Assembly: GCA_023257655.1 (NCBI GenBank)
Contig: JALRBQ010000029.1
Span: 45,714-109,713 of the forward strand
Length of the DNA: 64,000 nucleotides
DNA from: Pseudomonadales bacterium
GTDB taxonomy: Bacteria; Pseudomonadota; Gammaproteobacteria; Pseudomonadales; Pseudohongiellaceae
Direction: 5' to 3'
Shown: one piece after another, positions 9,358 to 18,555 of the stretch
Layout of the letters: each line of letters begins with the position of its first letter
Position numbering within the stretch: position 1 is the stretch's first letter
Program-made: the position numbers and the translations under genes
Notes under the pieces: model-generated
Seen by the model: the letters and a program-made list of their open reading frames with translations, nothing else
Database searches by the model: none
Told to the model about the DNA's origin: nothing

Positions 9358-10308
9358 GTGGCAAATAACTTAATGGTCTTCACGGGCAATGCCAATCCCA
9401 GCCTTGCGGATAACATTGCGAAGAACATCGGCGTTCCGCTGGGCTATGCCAGCATCAGCAAGTTCAGCGATGGTGAGATCTCGGTCGAATTGAATGAAAA
9501 CGTGCGCGGCAAGGATGTCTTTGTCATCCAGCCCACTTGCGCACCCACCAACGACAGCCTCATGGAATTGTTGTTGATGGCCGACGCCCTGCACCGGGCC
9601 TCGGCTAACCGCATTACAGCGGTGATCCCGTACTTCGGTTACGCCCGACAGGATCGCCGCGTGCGCTCGGCGCGCGTCGCCATCAGCGCCAAGGTCGTAG
9701 CCGACATGATCAGCGCCGTTGGTGTGAACCGGGTGCTGACTGTGGACTTGCATGCTGAACAGATCCAGGGTTTCTTCAGCATCCCGGTAGACAACGTCTA
9801 TGGCTCACCGGTCCTGACCGACGATATCGAGCGTCAGCGCTACGAGAACCTGCTGGTGGTGTCGCCCGACATCGGCGGCGTGGTACGCGCACGGGCCGTA
9901 GCGAAGCAGTTGAACGTGGACCTCGCGATCATCGACAAGCGGCGACCTGCGGCCAATGAGGCTCAGGTGATGCACATCATCGGTGATGTGGCTGGTCGCA
10001 GCTGCCTGATCGTGGACGATATGGTCGACACCGCCGGCACCCTGTGCAAGGCCGCAGATGCCCTTAAGGAACACGGCGCGAAGAAAGTCGTCGCCTATTG
10101 TACGCACCCGGTCCTGTCGGGTCCGGCAATTGCGAATATTAACGGATCGAGTCTGGACTCCCTCGTGGTAACCGACACGATACCTTTGAGTGAGGCAGCC
10201 AAGAACTGCTCACGCATACGCCAGTTGTCGATGGCCAAACTGTTGGCCGAATCGATTCGCCGCGTAAGCAATGAAGAATCCATTAGCGCGATGTTTGATA
10301 ACACCTAG
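9358..10308 (+). CDS. prs: Ribose-phosphate pyrophosphokinase (PRPP synthetase)
   Basis: This 316-aa class I enzyme makes PRPP from ribose-5-phosphate and ATP for nucleotide, His and Trp synthesis. The start is GTG at 9358, preceded by AAGGAA. Seen motifs: [16 protein letters not shown], the ATP-binding [10 protein letters not shown], the Mg-binding [25 protein letters not shown] and the PRPP loop [12 protein letters not shown]. The short prs-rplY gap (10309-10575) carries no gene that I can support. Confidence 0.97.
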   Translation: MANNLMVFTGNANPSLADNIAKNIGVPLGYASISKFSDGEISVELNENVRGKDVFVIQPTCAPTNDSLMELLLMADALHRASANRITAVIPYFGYARQDRRVRSARVAISAKVVADMISAVGVNRVLTVDLHAEQIQGFFSIPVDNVYGSPVLTDDIERQRYENLLVVSPDIGGVVRARAVAKQLNVDLAIIDKRRPAANEAQVMHIIGDVAGRSCLIVDDMVDTAGTLCKAADALKEHGAKKVVAYCTHPVLSGPAIANINGSSLDSLVVTDTIPLSEAAKNCSRIRQLSMAKLLAESIRRVSNEESISAMFDNT

Positions 10309-10575
10309 TGTTCTTAAACATCACGTGGATAAGCCCGGGCCGGAAGTTTCACAAGAACGACTGGCCCTTTTTCACTGAGTAACTGGTCGGTCGCAAACTG
10401 GTTACATATTACCCGCGGTGGTAAACGCAGGTTGAGTGATATGGAAGTGCAGTGCAAGGCGTGCCGCAGCGCAAACCGAGATATACCAATAGGTAGGCGA
10501 GGTTTAAGCGAGGACACAACGCTGCAATGCGCTTTCAGAGCGCTCAACAACGGTGCCTCCGTTTAAGGAAATTTT

Positions 10576-11247
10576 ATGAAAGGTCATGAGTTTGAATTGA
10601 ATTGCTCAGTTCGGACCGACATGGGGAAAGGTGCGAGCCGCCGCCTGCGTCGTCTGAATGCCAACATCCCCGCCATCTTGTATGGCGGTGAAAAAGAGCC
10701 TGTCTCGCTGACAATTGCCCACAAGGATATCGCCAAGGCAATTGAGAACGAGGCGTTCTTCGCCCACATCATCACGCTGAACATCGATAACAACAAGGAA
10801 CAGGCTGTTATCAAAGCGCTGCAACGTCACCCTGCCAAGCCCTTTGTGCTGCATGCTGACTTCATGCGTGTGAGCGATACAGTCGAGATCACGGTCAATG
10901 TGCCGATCCACTTCCTCAACGAAGATACCTGTAAAGGCGTCAAGCTGGGTGGCGGTAACATCCTGAAGACCCTGAACGAGATCGAGATCTCCTGTCTGCC
11001 GAAAAACCTGCCGGAATATATCGCAGTCGATATGGCCGACCTGGACATCGGTGATTCCATTCACCTGTCTGACATCAAGCTGCCCGAAGGGGTTACCAGC
11101 GTTGCATTGTCTCACGGTGAAGAGAGCGATCTTGCTGTCGCCGCAGTACACGCACCACGTACTGAATCGGAAGCCGAAGAGAGCAACGAAGCACCTGCAG
11201 CTCCGAAGACCGTTGCTGAAGACAAAGCTGACAAGGCTGACAACTAA
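10576..11247 (+). CDS. rplY: 50S ribosomal protein L25/CTC
   Basis: This 223-aa protein binds 5S rRNA. An AAGGAA site precedes the ATG. The N-terminal L25 domain (about residues 1-95) contains GKGASRRLRR, the IPAILYGG strand and an HPAKPFVLHADFMRV segment. A second beta-rich CTC-type domain follows (VEITVNVPIHFLNED, NEIEISCLPKNLPEYI). The last 30 or so residues are an Ala/Glu/Lys-rich tail likely to be disordered. The order prs-rplY-pth-ychF is conserved in gammaproteobacteria. Confidence 0.95.
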   Translation: MKGHEFELNCSVRTDMGKGASRRLRRLNANIPAILYGGEKEPVSLTIAHKDIAKAIENEAFFAHIITLNIDNNKEQAVIKALQRHPAKPFVLHADFMRVSDTVEITVNVPIHFLNEDTCKGVKLGGGNILKTLNEIEISCLPKNLPEYIAVDMADLDIGDSIHLSDIKLPEGVTSVALSHGEESDLAVAAVHAPRTESEAEESNEAPAAPKTVAEDKADKADN

Positions 11248-11282
11248 GCGACACTGTTGTCGGATTCAGCCAGGTAATCACT

Positions 11283-11870
11283 ATGCCAGGCCATCCCTTG
11301 AAATTGATTGTGGGCCTCGGGAATCCGGGCCCACAATACGATTCCAATCGCCACAATGCTGGCGTCATCTTCCTCCACCACCTGTGCAAGAGCTACGGCG
11401 GCGCACTGCGTGGTGAGAGCAAGTTTTTCGGGGAATTCGGCAAGGTCACGATTGCCGGTCAGGACATCCTGTTGTTGTTCCCGACCACCTACATGAATCA
11501 CAGCGGCAAGTCAGTCGCAGCCGTCTGTAATTTTTACAAGATCGATCCCCGCAATATGCTGGTGGCGTACGACGAAATTGATTTCGATGTGGGTGTCACG
11601 CGCCTCAAGGATGGCGGTGGACATGGTGGGCATAACGGCATCCGGGACATCATCAGCGCACTGGGTGGCAATAAGGATTTCTACCGACTCCGCATCGGCG
11701 TCGGTCATCCCGGTCACAAATCGCTGGTTGCCAATTACGTGCTGAGCAATCCATCCCGTGCCGATGCCGACCGTATAATGTCAGATATAGATGATGCAAT
11801 TCGCGTTATTCCAAAGGTCGTGCTCGGCGAATGGGAAGAAGCGATGCGCTTATTACACACGGATTCGTAA
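11283..11870 (+). CDS. pth: Peptidyl-tRNA hydrolase
   Basis: This 195-aa esterase releases tRNA from stalled peptidyl-tRNA. It opens with LIVGLGNPGPQYDSNRHNAG, which contains the catalytic His region. FPTTYMNHSGKSV, YDEIDFDVG and GGGHGGHNGIRDI follow, all in normal family order. It starts 35 bp after rplY and ends 12 bp before ychF. Confidence 0.96.
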   Translation: MPGHPLKLIVGLGNPGPQYDSNRHNAGVIFLHHLCKSYGGALRGESKFFGEFGKVTIAGQDILLLFPTTYMNHSGKSVAAVCNFYKIDPRNMLVAYDEIDFDVGVTRLKDGGGHGGHNGIRDIISALGGNKDFYRLRIGVGHPGHKSLVANYVLSNPSRADADRIMSDIDDAIRVIPKVVLGEWEEAMRLLHTDS

Positions 11871-11882
11871 CAGGAACCTGCA

Positions 11883-12974
<1,092 letters not shown>

Positions 12975-13130
12975 TCAGGGAATACCCCTGCGCGGGGCAT
13001 TCCAACGGCGGCGGCAGCACCCGCGCCAACTTGACAAAACCGGGAGAAATGCCGAAAATTCGCGACCTTTCGGTGGCAGATTGACCCCCTCGGCACGATC
13101 TTGAGGGTTTCCAGTGTGCTGTAGCTGGGG

Positions 13131-13196
13131 ATTTTCTTTGGCCTTTCACGCGCAGGTGTATACGACATACATCGAGCATGAAAGGCCAAAGAAAAT
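13131..13196. repeat. Long perfect inverted repeat upstream of tRNA-Met
   Basis: Two 18-nt arms match perfectly: ATTTTCTTTGGCCTTTCA at 13131-13148 and its reverse complement at 13179-13196, separated by 30 nt. It lies between ychF and the tRNA-Met gene. There is no run of T after either arm, so it is not a standard terminator. It could be a transcript-processing structure, a protein-binding site or a relic of a mobile element end. Confidence 0.75.
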
Positions 13197-13234
13197 TCGC
13201 AGATGCAGTACAATAGGAAGCCGTAAACTACAAT

Positions 13235-13311
13235 GGCAATGTAGCTCAGCTGGTTAGAGCGCAGCATTCATAATGCTGATGTCGCTGGTTCAAGTCCAGC
13301 CATTGCTACCA
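13235..13311 (+). tRNA. tRNA-Met (anticodon CAU, elongator type)
   Basis: A 77-nt tRNA with encoded CCA. The acceptor arm GGCAATG (13235-13241) pairs with CATTGCT (13301-13307) with one G-U at the end. The anticodon stem CAGCA/TGCTG encloses TTCATAA with anticodon CAT. The D arm TAGCTCAGCTGGTTAGAGC and the GCTACCA end resemble elongator tRNA-Met of gammaproteobacteria. An Ile2 (lysidine) tRNA with the same anticodon cannot be strictly excluded. Confidence 0.93.
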
Positions 13312-13316
13312 TACAA

Positions 13317-13345
13317 AAGGCCTGCAGCGATGCAGGCCTTTTTTT
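13317..13345 (+). terminator. Rho-independent terminator of tRNA-Met
   Basis: A perfect 10-bp stem AAGGCCTGCA/TGCAGGCCTT with a GCGA loop is followed by five further T residues, starting six bases after the tRNA CCA end. Confidence 0.93.
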
Positions 13346-13391
13346 ATGGATTATTAAGCCCACGACGCAGAACGTACTTCTACTAAAAAGA

Positions 13392-13443
13392 ATCGGGCCT
13401 TCATCGAACTGCGATATGCGCCTCGCGTCGATGAAGGCCCGAT
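13392..13443 (-). terminator. Inverted repeat, probable terminator of the TonB-receptor gene
   Basis: Two 16-nt arms match perfectly (ATCGGGCCTTCATCGA at 13392-13407 and its complement at 13428-13443) around a 20-nt loop. On the minus strand the second arm runs into GATTCTTTTTAG, a modest T run, 35 bp after the stop of the receptor gene. A terminator is the simplest reading, although the loop is long for one. Confidence 0.55.
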
Positions 13444-13477
13444 GTGGAACTTCGCTTACAGACCTACAATGGCTGAT

Positions 13478-16400
13478 TTAGAACTGCATCAGCACACGCC
13501 CGTAAATTCGTCGACCCCGTCCATCAAAGACTGACGAATCAAAGCCAAGCGAACTGGATTCCCGGTACGGCAGATCTTCGTTAAACACATCCAGAACTCC
13601 AACAGTGAAACGGGTTGTGCCTAACCTGTCGTTTTCCCAGTAATGGGAATAGTTGTACTGCAAATCCCAAGTCTGGTAACTATCAACCTTCTTGCGAAGC
13701 AGTGATCGCGTAAAATCGGTACCACTGTCATACGCTGTCTGATAGGACAGATCCTTGTATGAACCGATATGACGATTGATCGCAGTCACATTGTGATTGC
13801 CTTGCATCCAGCTGAAGGTCAAGTGGCCCTTGTTGTCAGGCAAGGAACGTACGAGATTACCATCGCCGCTGGTTCCCGCTGCATCGTAGACCCCGGTGTC
13901 CAATAAGCCGTACACCAGGCCGGGAACTTCGCTGAGCTGGTACTGACGCACATGCGTGTAATCCAGGCCCACTCGGAACTGACCGAGATCAGTATCGAAG
14001 TTATACCCCACTTTCACGTCCACACCGTCCGCCGTAATCACACCAGCATTGACCGCGGCCAATGTCAGCGTAATCAAATTAGCATCGGTGGCGGTCGCTG
14101 CTCGCTGAATGCCATCGACCACATACTCACGCGGATCGACGACACACTCCAAGCGCTGGGCTGAATCCCGACCGTACTGCGCTTCCAGAGCGTTCGGGTT
14201 ACAGGGCTCGAACGGATTGGTCGAAGACGAGGAGATCGACGAGTTGAGGATGTACTTGCTGGCATCGCCACGGATCGAAAGAAACTTGTCGATTTCAGGC
14301 TGCAGCGCCGAAATTGCTGGCTCTGGCAATACCCGGTCGCTTACCTCGAAGCGCCAGAAGTCGGCACCGACACTCAAGCCATCGAGATTACCCGAAGGCG
14401 TCCACAGGAAGCCGGCGCTATAGGTATCGGCGTATTCGTTGCCTACATAGGGCGCAGGACCACCGAGCGTATAGGTATGCTCAGCTTCACCGTTATAGAT
14501 CGTCGGTTCCAGCAGACCCGCGCGAACCGCCTGGTTGGCGAACGGATCGTTGAAGATCACGTTGGAAGACTCCAGGCCTTCTTCAATAATCGCGATGTTC
14601 GGCGCACGGAAGGATTGCGAGAAAGATCCACGCAGCAACACTGTCTCCATCGGGCGCCAGCTCATGGCAATCTTGGGTGAGATCTCACTACCGATATTTC
14701 CACCGTAGTCTTCATATCGCAAGGCGATCTGGGTCTCGACATTTGGAATGAACGGCAGTGACAGCTCGAGGAACAACGCGTCCGTGGTACGCTCGTGCTC
14801 GTAATTGCCTGCGCAGAACGCGCAGTCAAAGTTGTTGCTCACGTACTGGAACCTGTTGGGCTTACGTGAGGAGTCATAGCCCAGAATCGCATTCGGTTGG
14901 CCAGGGAAATCCAGATCTGAGGCACGTGAATGGGTATTACGCACGCGACGCTGCAAGCCTGTCGCGAACTGCGCGGTACCTCCGGCCATTTCGAACAACT
15001 CTCCTGATACCACTGCATCGAACACGCCTAGCTTGTTACGCTTGTCATGCAGATTGACCGTTGGCACCAGCCAATCCATGAGCTCCTGACTGTTCGCGAG
15101 CGAAGGATCTGTGAGCTTAGTCAGGAAGGGGTTATAGAACACACAACCGCCTTGTCCCTGATTATTACTGGTCAATGCCAGTGACAGACTCTCCTTGGTG
15201 TTGAACACGAAACCAGGGAAGAAAGTCTGCGTGAGCGAAGTACCGTAGTATCTCCATGCGGTCGGTAAGGCACCGCCAAGAGGACCGGGTTCGCCGATGA
15301 AGTCGAAGTCAGACACCCCGTTAGGCTTACAATTCGGACCACCCAAGCCATTCGCAGCCAGTTGGGCGCGCTCGCGATGGAAGGTGCGATAGGATTGCTC
15401 GAGGCTGGAGCTGCTCCAGGAATAACTCACGTCATAATTGAGCACGCGATCCGCGATCTCCAGTTCGCCTCTGAGGCCGACCTGGGCACCGGTCGTCTGT
15501 GTCCAGGTTTCATTGTCATCTGACCCCACGCGGATGATGCCGTCCCGAAGCTGTTGCCAACCTGCCACACCGGGCCCGCCATTACGCACATCCATCGGTG
15601 AATTGGTAATGTCTGCCGCCGTTGGACGGGTCAGCCCGATAGCGGGGGCATAGTAACCGAGTTCAAGCGGCTGTCCGATGGCATAGCCACCCCAATTGGG
15701 ATTCCCTGTGTGGGAACCCGGCGCGGCGAGGAATACGGTCGGTCCACGCGATTGCGTATAGCCGTCATCGGCCCTGATTGTCTTGGAATCAGAAAACTGG
15801 GCAAATGAGTAAAGTTCGGCGCCGTTTGCAAACGTGTGATCGAAAGATCCGGCGATGCTATTGCGGGTCGCTTTCTGCGAAATGTAGTTCCATTCAGCAT
15901 TGTCCATGTAACAGGTACCAGCGTGATTCCCTCGCTCTTCACGCAAGCGGCCAATTTGCAGGGGCGAGCCATCGGGAGTCTTGAGTGTATAACAGCCTGG
16001 ATCGCTGAACACCGGCGTCGAAGGGCCGCCCTCAGCGATATTCAGGGCGGTCACATCCTGATTTATCCACCCGGGACTCACTTTCGCACCAAACGAGCTA
16101 CTTGTTATGAAACTGCCAGCCGAACTTACTACGCCCAGGAATTCAGAGTTGGGGCCATAGAAATTGCCTTTCTCTACAGACACCGGATCGCGTTCGAAGC
16201 GCTCCCCGGACAGGACGAAATGGGTATTTCCATCATCACTCGCCCAACCCCAGATCGCACTCACAGTCGCATCCCACAGATCAGTAGCTTCTGCGATAGC
16301 CTGCACGTCACCGTAGAGCTCGAGTCCCTCGAAATCGGTACGCATGATCACGTTGACCACACCCGCCACGGCGTCAGCACCATACAGCGCGGAACCGCCA

Positions 16401-16867
16401 TCAGTCAGTACCTCTACCCGCTCGGTCATCACCAGCGGAATCGCGTTAAGATCGACGAATTCCCCGCCGGAGCGCGTCGTCGCCGCCGCAGGGACCTGGC
16501 GCTTGCCATTAATTAGAGTAAGAGTTGAGTTTTCACCGAGATTGCGCAGGTTAACCATGGCCGTGCCATCTGTTTGCAAATCCAGTGAGGAGGCGTCCGA
16601 ACCGGGGTTGGTAATCGAGCCGGAGTTGACTTCCAGATTCTTGATAACGTCCCAAATGACCGCAGCGCCTTGGGCTTCCATACTCTCCCGGTCAACGACT
16701 TGCACAGGCGAAGGTGCATCTACAGGAGTACCGCGAATGAATGAGCCCGTTACCAGAACTTCTTCGATCTCTCCATCATCTTGCTGGGCAATCGCATTAA
16801 ATGAGGTGCCTGCAAGCATAATTGCGAGGGTGATGGCTTTTCGTTTACCAGGATAGTTTTTAAGCAT
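13478..16867 (-). CDS. TonB-dependent outer-membrane receptor
   Basis: This 1129-aa receptor has a Sec signal (hydrophobic to about residue 28, ending AIAQ), a TonB-box-like IEEVLVTGS, and a plug domain. The plug shows PSPVQVVDRESMEAQGA, LRNLGENSTLTLINGKR, VERVEVLTDGGSALYGADA and VAGVVNVIMRTDFEG. A long beta-barrel follows, ending in the aromatic residue Phe (VLMQF). At over 1100 residues it belongs to the large class typical of substrates such as glycans, peptides or other complex molecules, but the ligand cannot be read from sequence. It stands alone, with no SusD, FecR or hydrolase neighbour. The upstream gap is AT-rich and probably contains its promoter. Confidence 0.93.
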   Translation of the reverse strand: MLKNYPGKRKAITLAIMLAGTSFNAIAQQDDGEIEEVLVTGSFIRGTPVDAPSPVQVVDRESMEAQGAAVIWDVIKNLEVNSGSITNPGSDASSLDLQTDGTAMVNLRNLGENSTLTLINGKRQVPAAATTRSGGEFVDLNAIPLVMTERVEVLTDGGSALYGADAVAGVVNVIMRTDFEGLELYGDVQAIAEATDLWDATVSAIWGWASDDGNTHFVLSGERFERDPVSVEKGNFYGPNSEFLGVVSSAGSFITSSSFGAKVSPGWINQDVTALNIAEGGPSTPVFSDPGCYTLKTPDGSPLQIGRLREERGNHAGTCYMDNAEWNYISQKATRNSIAGSFDHTFANGAELYSFAQFSDSKTIRADDGYTQSRGPTVFLAAPGSHTGNPNWGGYAIGQPLELGYYAPAIGLTRPTAADITNSPMDVRNGGPGVAGWQQLRDGIIRVGSDDNETWTQTTGAQVGLRGELEIADRVLNYDVSYSWSSSSLEQSYRTFHRERAQLAANGLGGPNCKPNGVSDFDFIGEPGPLGGALPTAWRYYGTSLTQTFFPGFVFNTKESLSLALTSNNQGQGGCVFYNPFLTKLTDPSLANSQELMDWLVPTVNLHDKRNKLGVFDAVVSGELFEMAGGTAQFATGLQRRVRNTHSRASDLDFPGQPNAILGYDSSRKPNRFQYVSNNFDCAFCAGNYEHERTTDALFLELSLPFIPNVETQIALRYEDYGGNIGSEISPKIAMSWRPMETVLLRGSFSQSFRAPNIAIIEEGLESSNVIFNDPFANQAVRAGLLEPTIYNGEAEHTYTLGGPAPYVGNEYADTYSAGFLWTPSGNLDGLSVGADFWRFEVSDRVLPEPAISALQPEIDKFLSIRGDASKYILNSSISSSSTNPFEPCNPNALEAQYGRDSAQRLECVVDPREYVVDGIQRAATATDANLITLTLAAVNAGVITADGVDVKVGYNFDTDLGQFRVGLDYTHVRQYQLSEVPGLVYGLLDTGVYDAAGTSGDGNLVRSLPDNKGHLTFSWMQGNHNVTAINRHIGSYKDLSYQTAYDSGTDFTRSLLRKKVDSYQTWDLQYNYSHYWENDRLGTTRFTVGVLDVFNEDLPYRESSSLGFDSSVFDGRGRRIYGRVLMQF

Positions 16868-17384
16868 AATCAGTTCCTTGGTTTATTGTATTTTTTGTTG
16901 TTTCTAGTTTTTCTACGTCTACTGATTTTATAGCTGGAGCGCGTCTCTCTCGCGCCATCCGATGTGGATTAGTCGTTAGTTCGCTTGCTGCATGCACTCC
17001 TCTGCAATTTATGACGAGTTTTGAGTATATAGGCTCCACTCGGATCCCGACAAAATCTGTTTGTATCCATTTGTATCAATATAGCCTCAGAATTATAAAA
17101 TCATTAATTTTCAATACCTTAACACCCTAGCCTTGTCGAAAATAACTGCGTGACGAGGGCACAGCGCAAGCGAGCTGCAAGTGAGTGAGTCGGGGGAGTG
17201 AACGAGCATGTCCAGGAGGCCGGGAGGAATGTTCCGGCGTGCATGCCCTCAATTCGCGTACTGGCCATACACAACCCGGGGTACTGTCTGGATTGACGCA
17301 AGGATTTAGCCCAGTCACCGATAAACAATTATGTAGAGATCACGGCTCGAATCCTGAAATCAGTATCAACTCGGTGCAACCACC
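16868..17384. other. 517-bp intergenic region, no convincing gene
   Basis: The left part, adjacent to the receptor start, is AT-rich and likely promoter DNA. The part from about 17140 to 17320 is GC-richer and contains a short hairpin (GCCGG at 17219-17223 with CCGGC at 17234-17238). Small open frames here on both strands have no family features or good ribosome sites. This part could be a dispersed intergenic element or a structured RNA, but nothing in the sequence settles it. Confidence 0.4.
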
Positions 17385-17930
17385 ATGCCCCTGAACGAAC
17401 TGGCAAACCTCGGCGAATTCATCAGCGGCATTGCCGTCATTGCCTCACTGATCTATTTGGCTCTGCAGATTCGCCAGAATACGACTTCGGTACGCAGCGC
17501 GACGCTGGCCGGTAACACCGATACCTTTGCGAATCTGTTGTTAATGATGGCGGATCCCAAGAATGTCGGTGCCTATATCTACGGTTCCGCCAGTCGCCAG
17601 GACATCCGCCCCAAGGAGTTCACCCAGTTTCAACTGCAATGCCGGGCTCTGTTCGTCGCCTTCGAGAATCAGCACTACCACTACCGTAACGGCTTACTCG
17701 ATGCGGAGACGTACAAGGGCTATGACCGCTCCATTCAATCGAGCATCCTGTCACTACGGGGATTTCGACTCTACTGGCAACTGCATCGCCAGGAATTTTC
17801 GCCCGTGTTCATGGCCCATGTGGACAAAATGATTGCCGCAACACCGGAGGTCTCCGGTACCCAGTTGATTGAACGCTGGCAAGACGCGGCGCGTCATCTG
17901 GAAGGCGCCGATCCCGACGCCATGCATTAA
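17385..17930 (+). CDS. Hypothetical protein with one N-terminal membrane segment
   Basis: This 181-aa protein opens with a single hydrophobic helix (FISGIAVIASLIYLALQI) followed by RQNT and a soluble, helix-rich domain. The N-terminal wording is common in uncharacterised proteins of marine proteobacteria, but I do not know a function. It has Trp/Tyr/His-rich helices (FENQHYHYRNGLLD, FRLYWQLHRQEF) and no catalytic motif. It is followed within 8 bp by the membrane protein at 17938, so the pair is probably cotranscribed. Confidence 0.75.
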   Translation: MPLNELANLGEFISGIAVIASLIYLALQIRQNTTSVRSATLAGNTDTFANLLLMMADPKNVGAYIYGSASRQDIRPKEFTQFQLQCRALFVAFENQHYHYRNGLLDAETYKGYDRSIQSSILSLRGFRLYWQLHRQEFSPVFMAHVDKMIAATPEVSGTQLIERWQDAARHLEGADPDAMH

Positions 17931-17937
17931 TACGCCC

Positions 17938-18555
17938 ATGCCGGTTTTCCTGAAACTGCCTCGCACCTGGCATCGCCGAGTCGGTATGGTGATGTTGTTG
18001 CCCTTTGTGGCCTGGTCGCTCACCGGACTCTTCTTTCTCGTACAGCCCGGTTACGGCGATGCCTATGCCACTCTGCCGGTGAAGACCTACGCCAGCACGA
18101 CACCCTACACGATCCCGGCCAATCCGGAATGGCGCGAAACGCGCTATCTCGTTTCGATTCTGGGTCCGCACCTGCTCGCGCGCACCAACGCCGGCTGGCA
18201 ACATCTTAACGCCGCTGACGCAACGCCCTGGCAGCAACCGGATGCAACTGACGTCGCGGCCCTGTTGGCCGACGCCATTTCGTTTGATGTCGCACGTTAT
18301 GGCCGGCTGGAACACGTAGACGGAATGTCCGGTACCACGGATACCGGCGTGGAACTAAGTCTGAACTGGGCGAGTCTCACACTGCAGCAATATGGTCGTG
18401 ACACGCGCTGGATCGACCGCCTGTACAGCATTCACTACCTGCAATGGACAGGCATCGATCTGCTGGACCGCCTGCTCGGACTGATTGGACTCGTACTTCT
18501 GCTGCTGATGACCTATACCGGCGCGCGCTTGCTCTTCGGCACCGGCAAGCCCTGA
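17938..18555 (+). CDS. PepSY-type membrane protein
   Basis: The start at ATG 17938 is preferred over an in-frame start at 17869, because it avoids overlap with the upstream gene and places WHRRVG just before the first membrane helix. The product is 205 aa. TM1 (MVMLLPFVAWSLTGLFFL) has the HRxxG-to-TG pattern of PepSY-associated TM proteins. A periplasmic domain follows, and TM2 (LLGLIGLVLLLLMTYTGARLL) is near the C-terminus. Such proteins are often accessory to iron reduction or secreted enzymes, but this one is shorter than most. It ends one base before the stop of the convergent patatin gene. Confidence 0.65.
   Translation: MPVFLKLPRTWHRRVGMVMLLPFVAWSLTGLFFLVQPGYGDAYATLPVKTYASTTPYTIPANPEWRETRYLVSILGPHLLARTNAGWQHLNAADATPWQQPDATDVAALLADAISFDVARYGRLEHVDGMSGTTDTGVELSLNWASLTLQQYGRDTRWIDRLYSIHYLQWTGIDLLDRLLGLIGLVLLLLMTYTGARLLFGTGKP

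Noticed and set aside
12979..13003. Terminator after ychF
   Set aside because: The hairpin has a mismatch and no T run, so it is not called as a terminator.
15836..16516. 226-aa plus-strand open frame
   Set aside because: It is antisense to the conserved plug and barrel regions of the TonB receptor.
17119..17394. Small open frames on both strands in the 517-bp gap
   Set aside because: They have no ribosome site, no family signature and biased composition; they are treated as non-coding.
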